A stretch of 38,462 nucleotides of DNA, taken from NCBI RefSeq assembly GCF_002154225.1, contig NZ_MTSE01000033.1, positions 1-38,462 of the forward strand, given 5' to 3'. Every line of letters starts with the position of its first letter. Position 1 is the stretch's first letter. Source of the stretch: Hymenobacter crusticola (lineage in GTDB: Bacteria; Bacteroidota; Bacteroidia; Cytophagales; Hymenobacteraceae). Below, one piece after another: positions 25,419 to 33,765 of this stretch. Made by a program: the position numbers and the translations under genes. The notes beneath the pieces are model-generated. The model saw nothing but the letters and a program-made list of their open reading frames with translations. It searched no databases and was not told where the DNA came from.

Positions 25419-27755
25419 ATGAAACTCTTTAAATCTGCCGACCTCATTCGCAAAAGCAAGTACATCAGCCGTGACCTAAGCTGGATGCGCTTCAACTACC
25501 GTGTGCTCGATCAAGCCAAAGATCAGTCGCGCACGTTGTTCGATCGATTGCGTTTTTTGAGTATTACTTCTTCCAACCTGGACGAGTTTTTCATGATCCG
25601 GGTAGGTTCTTTATATAATTACCTAGACTATGGCAAGGAGCGCGTCGACTATTCGGGGTTGCGCGAGTTGCCATTCCGGCGCAAGCTGCTGGATTTTGCG
25701 CATCGCTTTGTCAATGATCAGTCCATCACGTACTTAAATGAACTGAAGCCGCTGTTCGAAAAGAACGGCTTCAACATTTTGCGGATGGATGAGCTCACGG
25801 AAGTGGAAATGAAGAAGGCTGATGGCTACTTCAAGAACACCATCTTTCCCTTGCTCACACCCATGGTGTTTGACTCCTACCACGGCTTTCCGCTGATGAT
25901 GAACCAAATGCTCATCTTCGGCGTGGTAACACACACGCAAGCCGAACCTGAGATTGGGAAAGGACACGAGCGCCTCACCTTCGTACAGATTCCACAAAAC
26001 CTATCGCGCTTTTTCGAACTCACGCGCAAAGACAAGGTGATTTTTGTGCCGATTGAAGAAATCGTGCGAGCCAACTTACCAAAGCTGTTCCGCAACGTAG
26101 AAATTGCCTCCGCCAACCTGTTCCGGATTACCCGCAACGGTGACTTCACGCTGGAAGAATCCGATGACATCGACATGGACTTCATCAAAGAAATTCAGGT
26201 TGGGCTGAAGACGCGCAAAAAGGGTCGTGTGGTACGACTAGAGGTAGAAAAAGATGCCTCTCCGGTGCTGATGGACGTGCTGAAGGAGCGGTGGCGGATT
26301 GATAACGGCAACGTGTTCGTGATCAACTCTATGATTGATATGAAGGGGCTGCTGCAAATCATACGGCACCCTAACTTCCGTGGCAAGGCCGTCAAAATGC
26401 CTTCGCCGGTGGCCCCTTTGAGCCTGCCAGAAGGCGCCGAAGACAATCTCTTCGACTACCTTAAGCACCACGATATTCTGCTGCACCATCCTTACAATAG
26501 CATTGAGCCCGTGGTGCGCCTGCTAGAGCTAGCCGCCGAAGACCCACACGTACTTGGTATCAAGCAGACGATTTACCGCTTGGCAGACGACTCGCGCGTG
26601 ACAGCAGCTTTGCTAAAGGCTGCCGAGAACGGTAAGCACGTATCCGTACTGTTTGAGGTGAAAGCTAGGTTCGACGAGGAGCGCAACATCCGGGAAGGCG
26701 CTAAGCTAGAAAAGGCCGGCTGCTTCGTTATTTATGGCGTGGGTAAGTACAAGACACACACCAAGATGCTCCAGATCATCCGTAAGGAAGGGGAGAAGGT
26801 AACGCGCTATGTGCACATCGGCTCGGGCAATTACAACGAGCAAACCTCGCGCCTCTACACCGATGTTAGCCTGCTAACAACGAACGACGTGTACGGGCAC
26901 GATGTATCCGAGTTCTTCAACGTTATTACTGGTCATTCGCAACCCGATGACTATGAGTACCTCATCACGGCGCCAAAAGACATGCGCCAGCAGCTCATTC
27001 ATCTGATTCGCGAGGAAATTAGGAACGCGAAGAAGGGCTTGCCGAGCGGTATTGTGATGAAGATGAACTCGTTGGAGGATAAAGAGACAATTGATGAATT
27101 GTACCGCGCTTCCAAAGCCGGGGTTCCCGTGCGCTTTGTTGTGCGCGGCATTTGTTGTTTACGTCCAGGCCGGCCGGGATTAAGTGAGAACATTGAGGTA
27201 CGGAGTATTGTAGGCGATTATCTAGAGCACGCTCGTTTATTTTACTTTCATCAGGCTGGCATGCCGAAAGTATATGCTGGCTCGGCCGATATCATGGTGC
27301 GCTCCTTTGATCGACGCATCGAAGCGCTGTTCCTGGTTATGAACCCCCAGCTTAAGCGAGAGGTAATCAGCATTATCATGCTTAACCTGCAAGACAATCA
27401 GAATGCCTACCTGATGCGCGAGGATGGCGCCTACGTGCGCGTACGCCCACGGGCCGACGAGCCTATTGTAAACGTGCACCGAGACTTCTACCGGCGCGAT
27501 GAGGAGCGTATAGCAGCTGCCACGCCCGAAGGCTTACTGCACTTGCTTTTGCAACAAGCCATACGCAACCAGCAAGCTGCTGAGGCAGAAGCAGACCAAG
27601 TGACTGCTAGTGAAGCCATCCTCGCAACGGAAATGGCTTGCGAAGACTCTTTGTCTGATGACGCTGAGTATGCGCATTCTGTTGCAATTGGAGAAGGTGA
27701 ACTAGGTGAAGCTGTAATGCCGGAAACTTACCTAGGTAAGCCTCTGTCAGAATAG
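25419..27755 (+). CDS. ppk1: Polyphosphate kinase 1
   Basis: This enzyme reversibly polymerises the terminal phosphate of ATP into polyphosphate and is usually membrane-associated. The protein has 778 residues, longer than the usual 690 or so. The four PPK1 domains are recognisable: the N-domain (SRDLSWMRFNYRVLDQA), the head domain, and two phospholipase-D-like C domains. The autophosphorylated histidine corresponds to His447 (KYKTHTKM), and His611 (YFHQAGMPK) is the second catalytic histidine. The extra length is a C-terminal tail of about 70 residues, acidic and Ala/Glu-rich, with no domain I recognise. A possible -7 element (TTCCTTTG) sits only a few bases before the ATG. A shared terminator separates ppk1 from the convergent ppx/gppA gene. 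Confidence 0.96.
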   Translation: MKLFKSADLIRKSKYISRDLSWMRFNYRVLDQAKDQSRTLFDRLRFLSITSSNLDEFFMIRVGSLYNYLDYGKERVDYSGLRELPFRRKLLDFAHRFVNDQSITYLNELKPLFEKNGFNILRMDELTEVEMKKADGYFKNTIFPLLTPMVFDSYHGFPLMMNQMLIFGVVTHTQAEPEIGKGHERLTFVQIPQNLSRFFELTRKDKVIFVPIEEIVRANLPKLFRNVEIASANLFRITRNGDFTLEESDDIDMDFIKEIQVGLKTRKKGRVVRLEVEKDASPVLMDVLKERWRIDNGNVFVINSMIDMKGLLQIIRHPNFRGKAVKMPSPVAPLSLPEGAEDNLFDYLKHHDILLHHPYNSIEPVVRLLELAAEDPHVLGIKQTIYRLADDSRVTAALLKAAENGKHVSVLFEVKARFDEERNIREGAKLEKAGCFVIYGVGKYKTHTKMLQIIRKEGEKVTRYVHIGSGNYNEQTSRLYTDVSLLTTNDVYGHDVSEFFNVITGHSQPDDYEYLITAPKDMRQQLIHLIREEIRNAKKGLPSGIVMKMNSLEDKETIDELYRASKAGVPVRFVVRGICCLRPGRPGLSENIEVRSIVGDYLEHARLFYFHQAGMPKVYAGSADIMVRSFDRRIEALFLVMNPQLKREVISIIMLNLQDNQNAYLMREDGAYVRVRPRADEPIVNVHRDFYRRDEERIAAATPEGLLHLLLQQAIRNQQAAEAEADQVTASEAILATEMACEDSLSDDAEYAHSVAIGEGELGEAVMPETYLGKPLSE

Positions 27756-27790
27756 CTCAGGAGTGGGTATAAGCCCAAGGCGTAGATTAT

Positions 27791-27830
27791 AAAAAAGGAC
27801 CTAGCTGCCAAGCAGCTAGGTCCTTTTTTA
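27791..27830. terminator. Bidirectional terminator between ppk1 and ppx/gppA
   Basis: AAAAAGGACCTAGCTGC pairs with GCAGCTAGGTCCTTTTT around a short loop, with A-run and T-run on opposite sides. It serves both convergent genes. Confidence 0.9.
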
Positions 27831-27863
27831 TTGTTTGTGGAGCGGCGCAGTGGTGGGTAGAAT

Positions 27864-28850
27864 CTATTCTACTTCGCGGGCTCGCGCTTGCACTTGCGTA
27901 ATGGGTTTGCGACCAGAGTGGTCACTAGCTGGGCGTATTTCTTCAAAATGATCTTCGAATAAGGCCTGCAGCATACCATCCTTGAGGCCAATATCTGGCA
28001 CCTGCATGGTATTGATGTTGGCCCATTCCATGGCTGACAGGTAAATCTGGCCAGCGGGCACAATGACGTCGGCACGGTCGGGGTTAAGCATGGCCACGTT
28101 CACGCGTTCATCCATGGTCATTTTACTAAGCTGCTGAAGCACACTAGCAATGCGGCGGCGCGAAACGGGTTTCTCTAAGCTAGGTTGGGCAATGCTATAG
28201 ATCTTGTTGATGTTGCCACCCGTGCCAATAGCCTGCGTAACGTGGTAGCGGCGCGCATTTTCCTTTACCCAATCCTCCATGCGCTGCCATTTTTCATTCA
28301 GCGAATCATCGGACTTAACACCTTCTTCCTGCTGCATGCGCCGGATAGAGCCCACTTCAAACGACTGAGAAGCTACCTTGCGCCGGTCGTGGTAAATGTT
28401 GAATTCGGTACTGCCTCCACCCACATCAATGTGCAAGTAGTGTTTCTTGTCTTCCAACAGATACTCAATCACACGGTTGATGTAAGCTGCTTCGGCCTGC
28501 CCGTCGATGACGTTGATCGTCATACCTAGCTCGCGCTGTACTCGCTCCACAATAGCGGCCGCATTGCTCGACATGCGCATAGCCGACGTAGCGCAGATAA
28601 GGTAGTGGGCCACCTCATGCACCTCCATAAGCAGCTTGAGCGAATGAAGAAACTTGAAGAACTTATCAGCTTTGGCCGGTGAAATTTCACCGGTGGCAAA
28701 TACGTCTTCGCCTAGCCGCATGGGGTAGCGCACGTATTCTACGCGCTTGAGGCGGTATCGGTCGCCGTAGTGAAGTACAGCCGAAATTTGGCAGCGTACT
28801 GCATTTGAGCCAATATCAATGGCCGCAAGTTTTAGGAGAGGATATTCCAA
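27864..28850 (-). CDS. ppx: Exopolyphosphatase / GppA-type phosphatase
   Basis: This ASKHA-fold phosphatase removes terminal phosphate from polyphosphate or pppGpp. The protein has 328 residues, the short form comprising only the two actin-like domains and lacking the C-terminal HD-like extension of E. coli Ppx. The phosphate-1 motif IDIGSNAVR lies at 11-19, the phosphate-2 motif DVGGGSTEF at 142-150, and GTGGNINK near 205-212. Glu120 in DGQAEA is the likely catalytic base. The gene converges on ppk1, so synthesis and breakdown of polyphosphate are encoded side by side. No in-frame ATG exists between the upstream stop and the first motif; the start is most likely the TTG at 28848-28850. The ppx-versus-gppA specificity is not resolvable here. 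Confidence 0.9.
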   Translation of the reverse strand: MEYPLLKLAAIDIGSNAVRCQISAVLHYGDRYRLKRVEYVRYPMRLGEDVFATGEISPAKADKFFKFLHSLKLLMEVHEVAHYLICATSAMRMSSNAAAIVERVQRELGMTINVIDGQAEAAYINRVIEYLLEDKKHYLHIDVGGGSTEFNIYHDRRKVASQSFEVGSIRRMQQEEGVKSDDSLNEKWQRMEDWVKENARRYHVTQAIGTGGNINKIYSIAQPSLEKPVSRRRIASVLQQLSKMTMDERVNVAMLNPDRADVIVPAGQIYLSAMEWANINTMQVPDIGLKDGMLQALFEDHFEEIRPASDHSGRKPITQVQARAREVE

Positions 28851-29179
28851 AAGCGCAGAATCTTATGTGTTCTATAGACTGAAATTGTGGGTGGGTGGGC
28901 TTTGGTAGAAAAACAGAGGAGCAGAGAGGCGCCGCAATGGTTGCGTGAGTCAGAAGCCACCAAATAAGGAAAACACGTGGTTGTTGGGGCACAATGACTA
29001 GTCAAAAGTAAGAAGTTGAATCACTTTACAGTCTACTTGACGCTAGCCAAGGCTAGTTACGACATCGAAGCAATTTTATAAGCAGCTGATTTTCTTACAT
29101 AAATATGTCTTAACTTCTGCTCAAAAATAGTTTTACAAGGTTTTGCTTAAGATACGCTACGTGAGAATTACAGCCCGTA
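28851..29179. other. Intergenic region, no gene seen
   Basis: These 329 bases lie between the ppx start and the end of the large minus-strand gene. The stretch near 29050-29150 is AT-rich. Only a short inverted repeat (CTAGCC/GGCTAG near 29043-29056) was noticed. It should hold the ppx promoter, but no consensus pair was identified and no terminator for the large gene is clear. Confidence 0.4.
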
Positions 29180-32100
29180 CTATTGGTCGATGCGGAAGCC
29201 CACTCCGAATTGGAGCAACCCGTTCTCAGGGGACTTCTGGTAGGAAACAGATAAAGCTAGCGACTCCGTGACGGGCGCAATGTAGAAGCCCGCCCCAGCA
29301 GCGCGGTGCCAGCCGTCGGGTGAAGCGCCCTTGTAGTACACCCGGCCCTGGTCATAGAAGCCGAAAACCCCATAGTAGAAGGGAAGAATACTGTTGCGGG
29401 AGCGCCCTACAGCTAAGCGCAATTCCGAGTTGAAATAGGCACTGGCGTCGCCAGTGAAGCGGTTGCGATAATAACCGCGCAAGCCATTCACGAGCCCAAT
29501 GCTGGTGAACTTGTAGAAAGGAATTTCATCGTCCTTACCATAGTTTTTTGCGCCGCCTGCCTTCAGCACCAGTGTCACGGGCAGGCCAATGCGAGCTGAG
29601 CCATAGTACTCGGCAAAACCCTGTGTTAGGCCGAAAGTACCTTTCGTGCCGTTGAGCTGATGATAGGTATCGTGCTGGGCAAACACGCGCACCCCGCGGC
29701 GGGCAAAGGTTTGCCGGTCGCGCAAATCGAGGTCAACCAATGCATTTACCCCCACCAGCCGTTGAAAGCTAGTGTTTGGCCGCCGGTCCGAAGGGAGTGG
29801 GGTGGGGTTGCCACCACCTAGCAGACTGTTGAAGGTATAATCGGAGGTGTACTGCTCATACGTAGGCCCAAAGCGAAGAACGCTCTTATTGAAAAACACG
29901 CGTTCGGCAAAAGCGTTGACGTTATAGCCGCTGTAGCGGGCTTTGTAGAAGTTGCGGTCGTACAGGCCTTCGTCTTTCTTCGTATCGTTGCCGAGACCGA
30001 AGAAGTTGTAGAACCGGAAATAGTCGCCGTATTCAGCGCGAGCCCCGATGTCGAACAAGCCAATAGCGTGGCGGTGACGCATGTTCACCGCAATTTGCCG
30101 GTTGCCGTTAGTCGTGCCTTGTAAATCAACGCCATATAAGTTCTTGTAGCCAGGTTTGCGGAAACCCTGGCGTACGATATCTAACCCGACCCCTAGGCCA
30201 AACCCATCACTGGAATTGTAGATGGCCGTTGCTCTAGGCTTATAACCATCATACTCGAAAGCTTCTCGATCATAGAGGTTTACGCCAAGTTTATTAGAGG
30301 TGCGGTTATCACTGTCTTTGTCAAGGTGCAGCTCCGTGTCAGGTACATCGTATACCTTGGTTTTGGTGCGTAAGCCAGCTACGTGCGACTCGTCTGTAAT
30401 TCGATCTTTGCCGTCGCCGCCGATAATGCGTACTAAGATGCTACGACGCGCTTTGCCTGTCACGGTGAATACATCTTTGCCATCGAGGCCATAAAGGCTT
30501 ACCTCATCGGTTTCCTTGGGGTGGAAGGTACGGTCGAAGATGGCATCACCATGCGGTTCCTCCGACTCCTTGGCCTTGTCGAACATGCGCACACGCACAT
30601 CGCCGTTTTCCAGCCGATCCACGAAAAAGACTTCAGCTTTATTAGAGCCAACGACATCGACGCGCTTGGCCAGGAGCAAGTAGTATTCATCTAGCGCCGC
30701 CGGGAGCTCCTGGATGCGCGCTTTAAGCTTCCGATTGAGGTCCTGCCCGGAAAGAGGTTGTATTTCTTTGGGCAGCTGCGCCGTGGCTTGGTCGATAGCC
30801 GTTGGCGTAACTTTCTGCTGCATGTATTTACCAATGTCCTGCCACTGCTCCCGCGTGAGCGACTGGAGTAAGAAGCGGTCGAGGTGGCGAGCCGGCCAGT
30901 TCAGACTTTCCATGTCGTGGAATTCGGCCTGGAAATCCTCGATGCTAGGTACCGCCCACTCGCGGTTAGCTAGGTAGGTCAATACACCGTTCCAGAGGGT
31001 AAAGCTCTGGTCCCGGTCGCGCGGAATTGGACGGTAAACCGTTTTGTTTCCTTCCTTGTAACCAGCCCACTTCCAGTTGTCTTCGTGCTTGCCGAAATCG
31101 GCCACTAGCATGTCAAAGGCTCGCGCTTTGCCAAGGGCATACGCGTCAATGCGCGTATCATTGTCTTTGTACAGCTGGCGGAAGAAGCTGAAGGAGCGCC
31201 GCACCTCATCCGATCCGCCAAAGCCCGGTAAGTTCGGCTTTGGATCCACGGGCCGGTCTTCCAACGTGCCCAGCAAGCCTTTATACTCTTCCCGATAAGG
31301 ACCGAGTTGGTTGTTGTCGGGCAAAATAAACAACCTAGGTCGGGCGTGCAGAATATCCGTTTGATCGAGCAAAGACCCCGTAACGAGTGCTGAGTAGGGA
31401 TGTGCCGTGGGCGTAATATCCCGCAGAACGTTAGCCGCAATAGAATTACGCAACTCCGGCGGCAAGATGCGCGTCACATCTTTATCCACGGAGCGAAAAA
31501 CGAACTCGGAGCTATCGGCCGCAATCAACTTCACGGAGGTTGTTTGCCGTCCGCCACCTTTGCCAAAAATGCGCAACCCACCTTTTTCCTTGCCTAGGTC
31601 CAAGGTAGGCACTTGCACCGGCTGCGTCCAAGAGGTGCGATACAAAGGGCCAATCCAAAATTTTCGGCCTTTACTCCCTGCATACTGCGGACCCGGTGCC
31701 ACGGTCATTGTTGGTTGCCACGGGGCATCTGGCTTAACTTCTGCAACACCTTTTGGTGCCGAAGGGCACTCCGGGATAAAGAAGTTGACCGGCACCTTCG
31801 GCGACCTAGGCTCTGTGCAAGCCGACTGAAACAGCGTAGCGGAATAGGCTTCCTTCGCTATAGTCGTATTCTGCTTGTTTGGGTTGAAAGTATAGAAAAA
31901 GGCTTTGACGGTACCATCGGCGTAATACTCGAGCTTCGAATAGCCTTCGCGCGCTTCGTTGAACTGTGAGTTAGCATTTGATCCTACGTGCTCATGCTCA
32001 ACGAAGCTACCGGCCACTAAGTGGTAATTGTTCTCGGCGCGCGTAAGCTGGAGGCTGTAATCGTGAGCAGCAGCATATACTACACCTGGGTTGTCGCGCA

Positions 32101-32926
32101 AGGTGTTTGTCATTTCCTTGCGAAATGCCTGGTAAGCTGGGTTGGCCATGTCGCGTGGCGTGCCCACGTTCTGCCGATATGCTGCGTAAAAACTTCCAAA
32201 CACGGGCAGCGGCACGCCGTTGCCGAAAGGAAATAAGTGCCGACCTAGGGGCATCCGTCCACCGTATACACCGTTGCTTACTACAGGTTGGTGGCCTACT
32301 AGCAGGACATTTTTACCCTTCGTGTCATCGAGTACGTCTTGCAGCTGTTCCCGAAATTCCTCGCGGGTTAGGGTTTTGCATTCTGTATCGGGCGCCTCGG
32401 GCTTGTCGTAAGGGTGTGTCCACCACGGTGTGTTGATAGCGACCAGACGCACCAAGGGCGCTACGTCGATAACTTCCGGGCCCGGGCAGCCACCCGTTGG
32501 TGCGAAGGCATTCTGGTTGGGGAGCTGCTGCTCGATGTACTTTTCCAGCCGCTTTACCCGTTTCAGACCATCGGGCCCAGAGTTAGCCCAATCCTTATCA
32601 CCTGGGATAAAGTAAAATTTGCCATTGGGCAGCCCTTTCACCAGCCCAATGAGAGCGTCGGCGCGGGCTTGCAAATCGGTCCGAGCAGTGTCCTTTTTGC
32701 TACCTAGCCCTGCGTTACCCACAATATCACCTAGGTGTACTACGGTGAATGGACTGGTTTGCTGCTCCAACTGCTGCCGCAAGGCTTGCAAATGGGCAGG
32801 TGGTATTTCGGCCGTTGCTGTGTTACCCAGCAGATAAACAGTGTGAGCAGGTGTTTGTGCTAACGACGGTATGGTAGTGGCTAGCAGCATGCTAGCTGCT
32901 AGCAGGAGAGAAGAGGTTTTCGGCAT
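29180..32926 (-). CDS. Large phosphoesterase-like / outer-membrane beta-barrel fusion protein
   Basis: The protein has 1248 residues with a signal peptide (about 1-24, ending SLAQ). Residues about 28-330 resemble a calcineurin-type metallophosphoesterase, with HLGDIVG, IPGDKDW, LVGHQPVVSNG and AAAHDYSLQL in the right order. Several metal ligands look substituted: the first Asp is Asn35, the GNHD motif is GDKD (110-112), and the final His-x-His is His288-Tyr290. A middle part (about 480-880) has no domain I can name beyond segments such as FGKHEDNWKW. The last 350 residues are a beta-barrel of the surface-antigen/Omp85 kind, ending in a typical FGVGFRIDQ strand. The N-terminal part is probably periplasmic or surface-exposed and anchored by the barrel. 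Catalytic activity is uncertain. A well-matched promoter lies right before the start. Confidence 0.82.
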   Translation of the reverse strand: MPKTSSLLLAASMLLATTIPSLAQTPAHTVYLLGNTATAEIPPAHLQALRQQLEQQTSPFTVVHLGDIVGNAGLGSKKDTARTDLQARADALIGLVKGLPNGKFYFIPGDKDWANSGPDGLKRVKRLEKYIEQQLPNQNAFAPTGGCPGPEVIDVAPLVRLVAINTPWWTHPYDKPEAPDTECKTLTREEFREQLQDVLDDTKGKNVLLVGHQPVVSNGVYGGRMPLGRHLFPFGNGVPLPVFGSFYAAYRQNVGTPRDMANPAYQAFRKEMTNTLRDNPGVVYAAAHDYSLQLTRAENNYHLVAGSFVEHEHVGSNANSQFNEAREGYSKLEYYADGTVKAFFYTFNPNKQNTTIAKEAYSATLFQSACTEPRSPKVPVNFFIPECPSAPKGVAEVKPDAPWQPTMTVAPGPQYAGSKGRKFWIGPLYRTSWTQPVQVPTLDLGKEKGGLRIFGKGGGRQTTSVKLIAADSSEFVFRSVDKDVTRILPPELRNSIAANVLRDITPTAHPYSALVTGSLLDQTDILHARPRLFILPDNNQLGPYREEYKGLLGTLEDRPVDPKPNLPGFGGSDEVRRSFSFFRQLYKDNDTRIDAYALGKARAFDMLVADFGKHEDNWKWAGYKEGNKTVYRPIPRDRDQSFTLWNGVLTYLANREWAVPSIEDFQAEFHDMESLNWPARHLDRFLLQSLTREQWQDIGKYMQQKVTPTAIDQATAQLPKEIQPLSGQDLNRKLKARIQELPAALDEYYLLLAKRVDVVGSNKAEVFFVDRLENGDVRVRMFDKAKESEEPHGDAIFDRTFHPKETDEVSLYGLDGKDVFTVTGKARRSILVRIIGGDGKDRITDESHVAGLRTKTKVYDVPDTELHLDKDSDNRTSNKLGVNLYDREAFEYDGYKPRATAIYNSSDGFGLGVGLDIVRQGFRKPGYKNLYGVDLQGTTNGNRQIAVNMRHRHAIGLFDIGARAEYGDYFRFYNFFGLGNDTKKDEGLYDRNFYKARYSGYNVNAFAERVFFNKSVLRFGPTYEQYTSDYTFNSLLGGGNPTPLPSDRRPNTSFQRLVGVNALVDLDLRDRQTFARRGVRVFAQHDTYHQLNGTKGTFGLTQGFAEYYGSARIGLPVTLVLKAGGAKNYGKDDEIPFYKFTSIGLVNGLRGYYRNRFTGDASAYFNSELRLAVGRSRNSILPFYYGVFGFYDQGRVYYKGASPDGWHRAAGAGFYIAPVTESLALSVSYQKSPENGLLQFGVGFRIDQ

Positions 32927-32936
32927 AGATGACGAG

Positions 32937-32966
32937 CAAAGCTAAGCTAAAGGCGGTCTACGCAAA
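32937..32966 (-). promoter_or_regulatory. Promoter of the phosphoesterase/barrel gene
   Basis: On the minus strand TTTG (32963-32966) and TAGCTTTG (32937-32944) are 18 bases apart, a full match to the Bacteroidota -33/-7 consensus. The ATG at 32926 is only about 10 bases past the -7 box, so the mRNA leader would be very short. Confidence 0.6.
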
Positions 32967-33032
32967 AACCAGAGCTGAGGTAGCGCCTGATTAAATTTTG
33001 GTTAAGTTCTCGTTTTCCTCTATCCTATAAAC

Positions 33033-33740
33033 TCAAGCTCGTGCCAACAACTCTGCCGCCACCTTAGCCACACCCGTAGTAGCTGGCTCCGTAACAAAGT
33101 GCAGGTTGCGGCGGCTCGTAAGCGGCGGCTGATGCGGGTCAATTATATAGGTTGGGCAATTCGTAGGGGTATAATTTATTAGTCCTGCCGCCGGATATAC
33201 CTGTAAAGAAGTGCCCACAACCATGAAAATAGCAGCCGTGGCAGCTTCTTCAATCGCTCGCTCCATGAGCGGCACATCCTCCCCAAACCACACAATATTT
33301 GGGCGGAGTTGATGACCTCTCTCGCATAAGTCACCGAGCTCGATTCGGTCACTAGTCATCGGATAGACTAGTTCCTGGTAACGCGTGCTGCGCGATTCAA
33401 ATAATTGGCCGTGCAGGTGCATGACACGGCTGCTACCGGCTCGCTCGTGTAGGTCATCCACATTCTGCGTGACCACAACCACTTCGTATGCTTGCTCCAG
33501 CGCAACCAGTGCTAGGTGGCCAGCATTGGGTTGCGCCGCCCGCGCCGCTGTTCGGCGCTGGTTGTAAAACTCTAATACCAACTCTGGATTCCGGGTAAAT
33601 GCTTCTGGGGTGGCAACGTCTTCCACCCGGTGGCCTTCCCAGAGCCCGTCGGCGCCCCGAAAGGTGGCTAGGCCGCTCTCGGCTGAAATACCTGCGCCCG
33701 TTAGTACGACTATCTTTTCGCGCTTGTTGGAGGTGGCCAT
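33033..33740 (-). CDS. cobB: SIR2-family NAD-dependent protein deacylase
   Basis: This sirtuin removes acyl groups from lysines using NAD+. The protein has 235 residues, normal for the bacterial CobB class. The NAD-binding motif GAGISAESGL lies at 15-24, TQNVDDLH at 91-98, and the catalytic histidine is His110 in HLHGQLF. Tyr59 and Arg62 in FYNQRR match the Tyr-x-x-Arg pair of class III sirtuins, which favours succinyl or malonyl groups over acetyl. The four zinc-binding cysteines are not kept: only Cys139 (LCERGHQLRP) remains in that region, as in some other Bacteroidota sirtuins. The gene starts 25 bases after the DUF4846 gene and may be co-transcribed with it. It also has a CACTTTTG element directly before its ATG. 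Confidence 0.92.
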   Translation of the reverse strand: MATSNKREKIVVLTGAGISAESGLATFRGADGLWEGHRVEDVATPEAFTRNPELVLEFYNQRRTAARAAQPNAGHLALVALEQAYEVVVVTQNVDDLHERAGSSRVMHLHGQLFESRSTRYQELVYPMTSDRIELGDLCERGHQLRPNIVWFGEDVPLMERAIEEAATAAIFMVVGTSLQVYPAAGLINYTPTNCPTYIIDPHQPPLTSRRNLHFVTEPATTGVAKVAAELLARA

Positions 33741-33765
33741 GCAAAAGTGCTTTGGTAAGTGAAAG

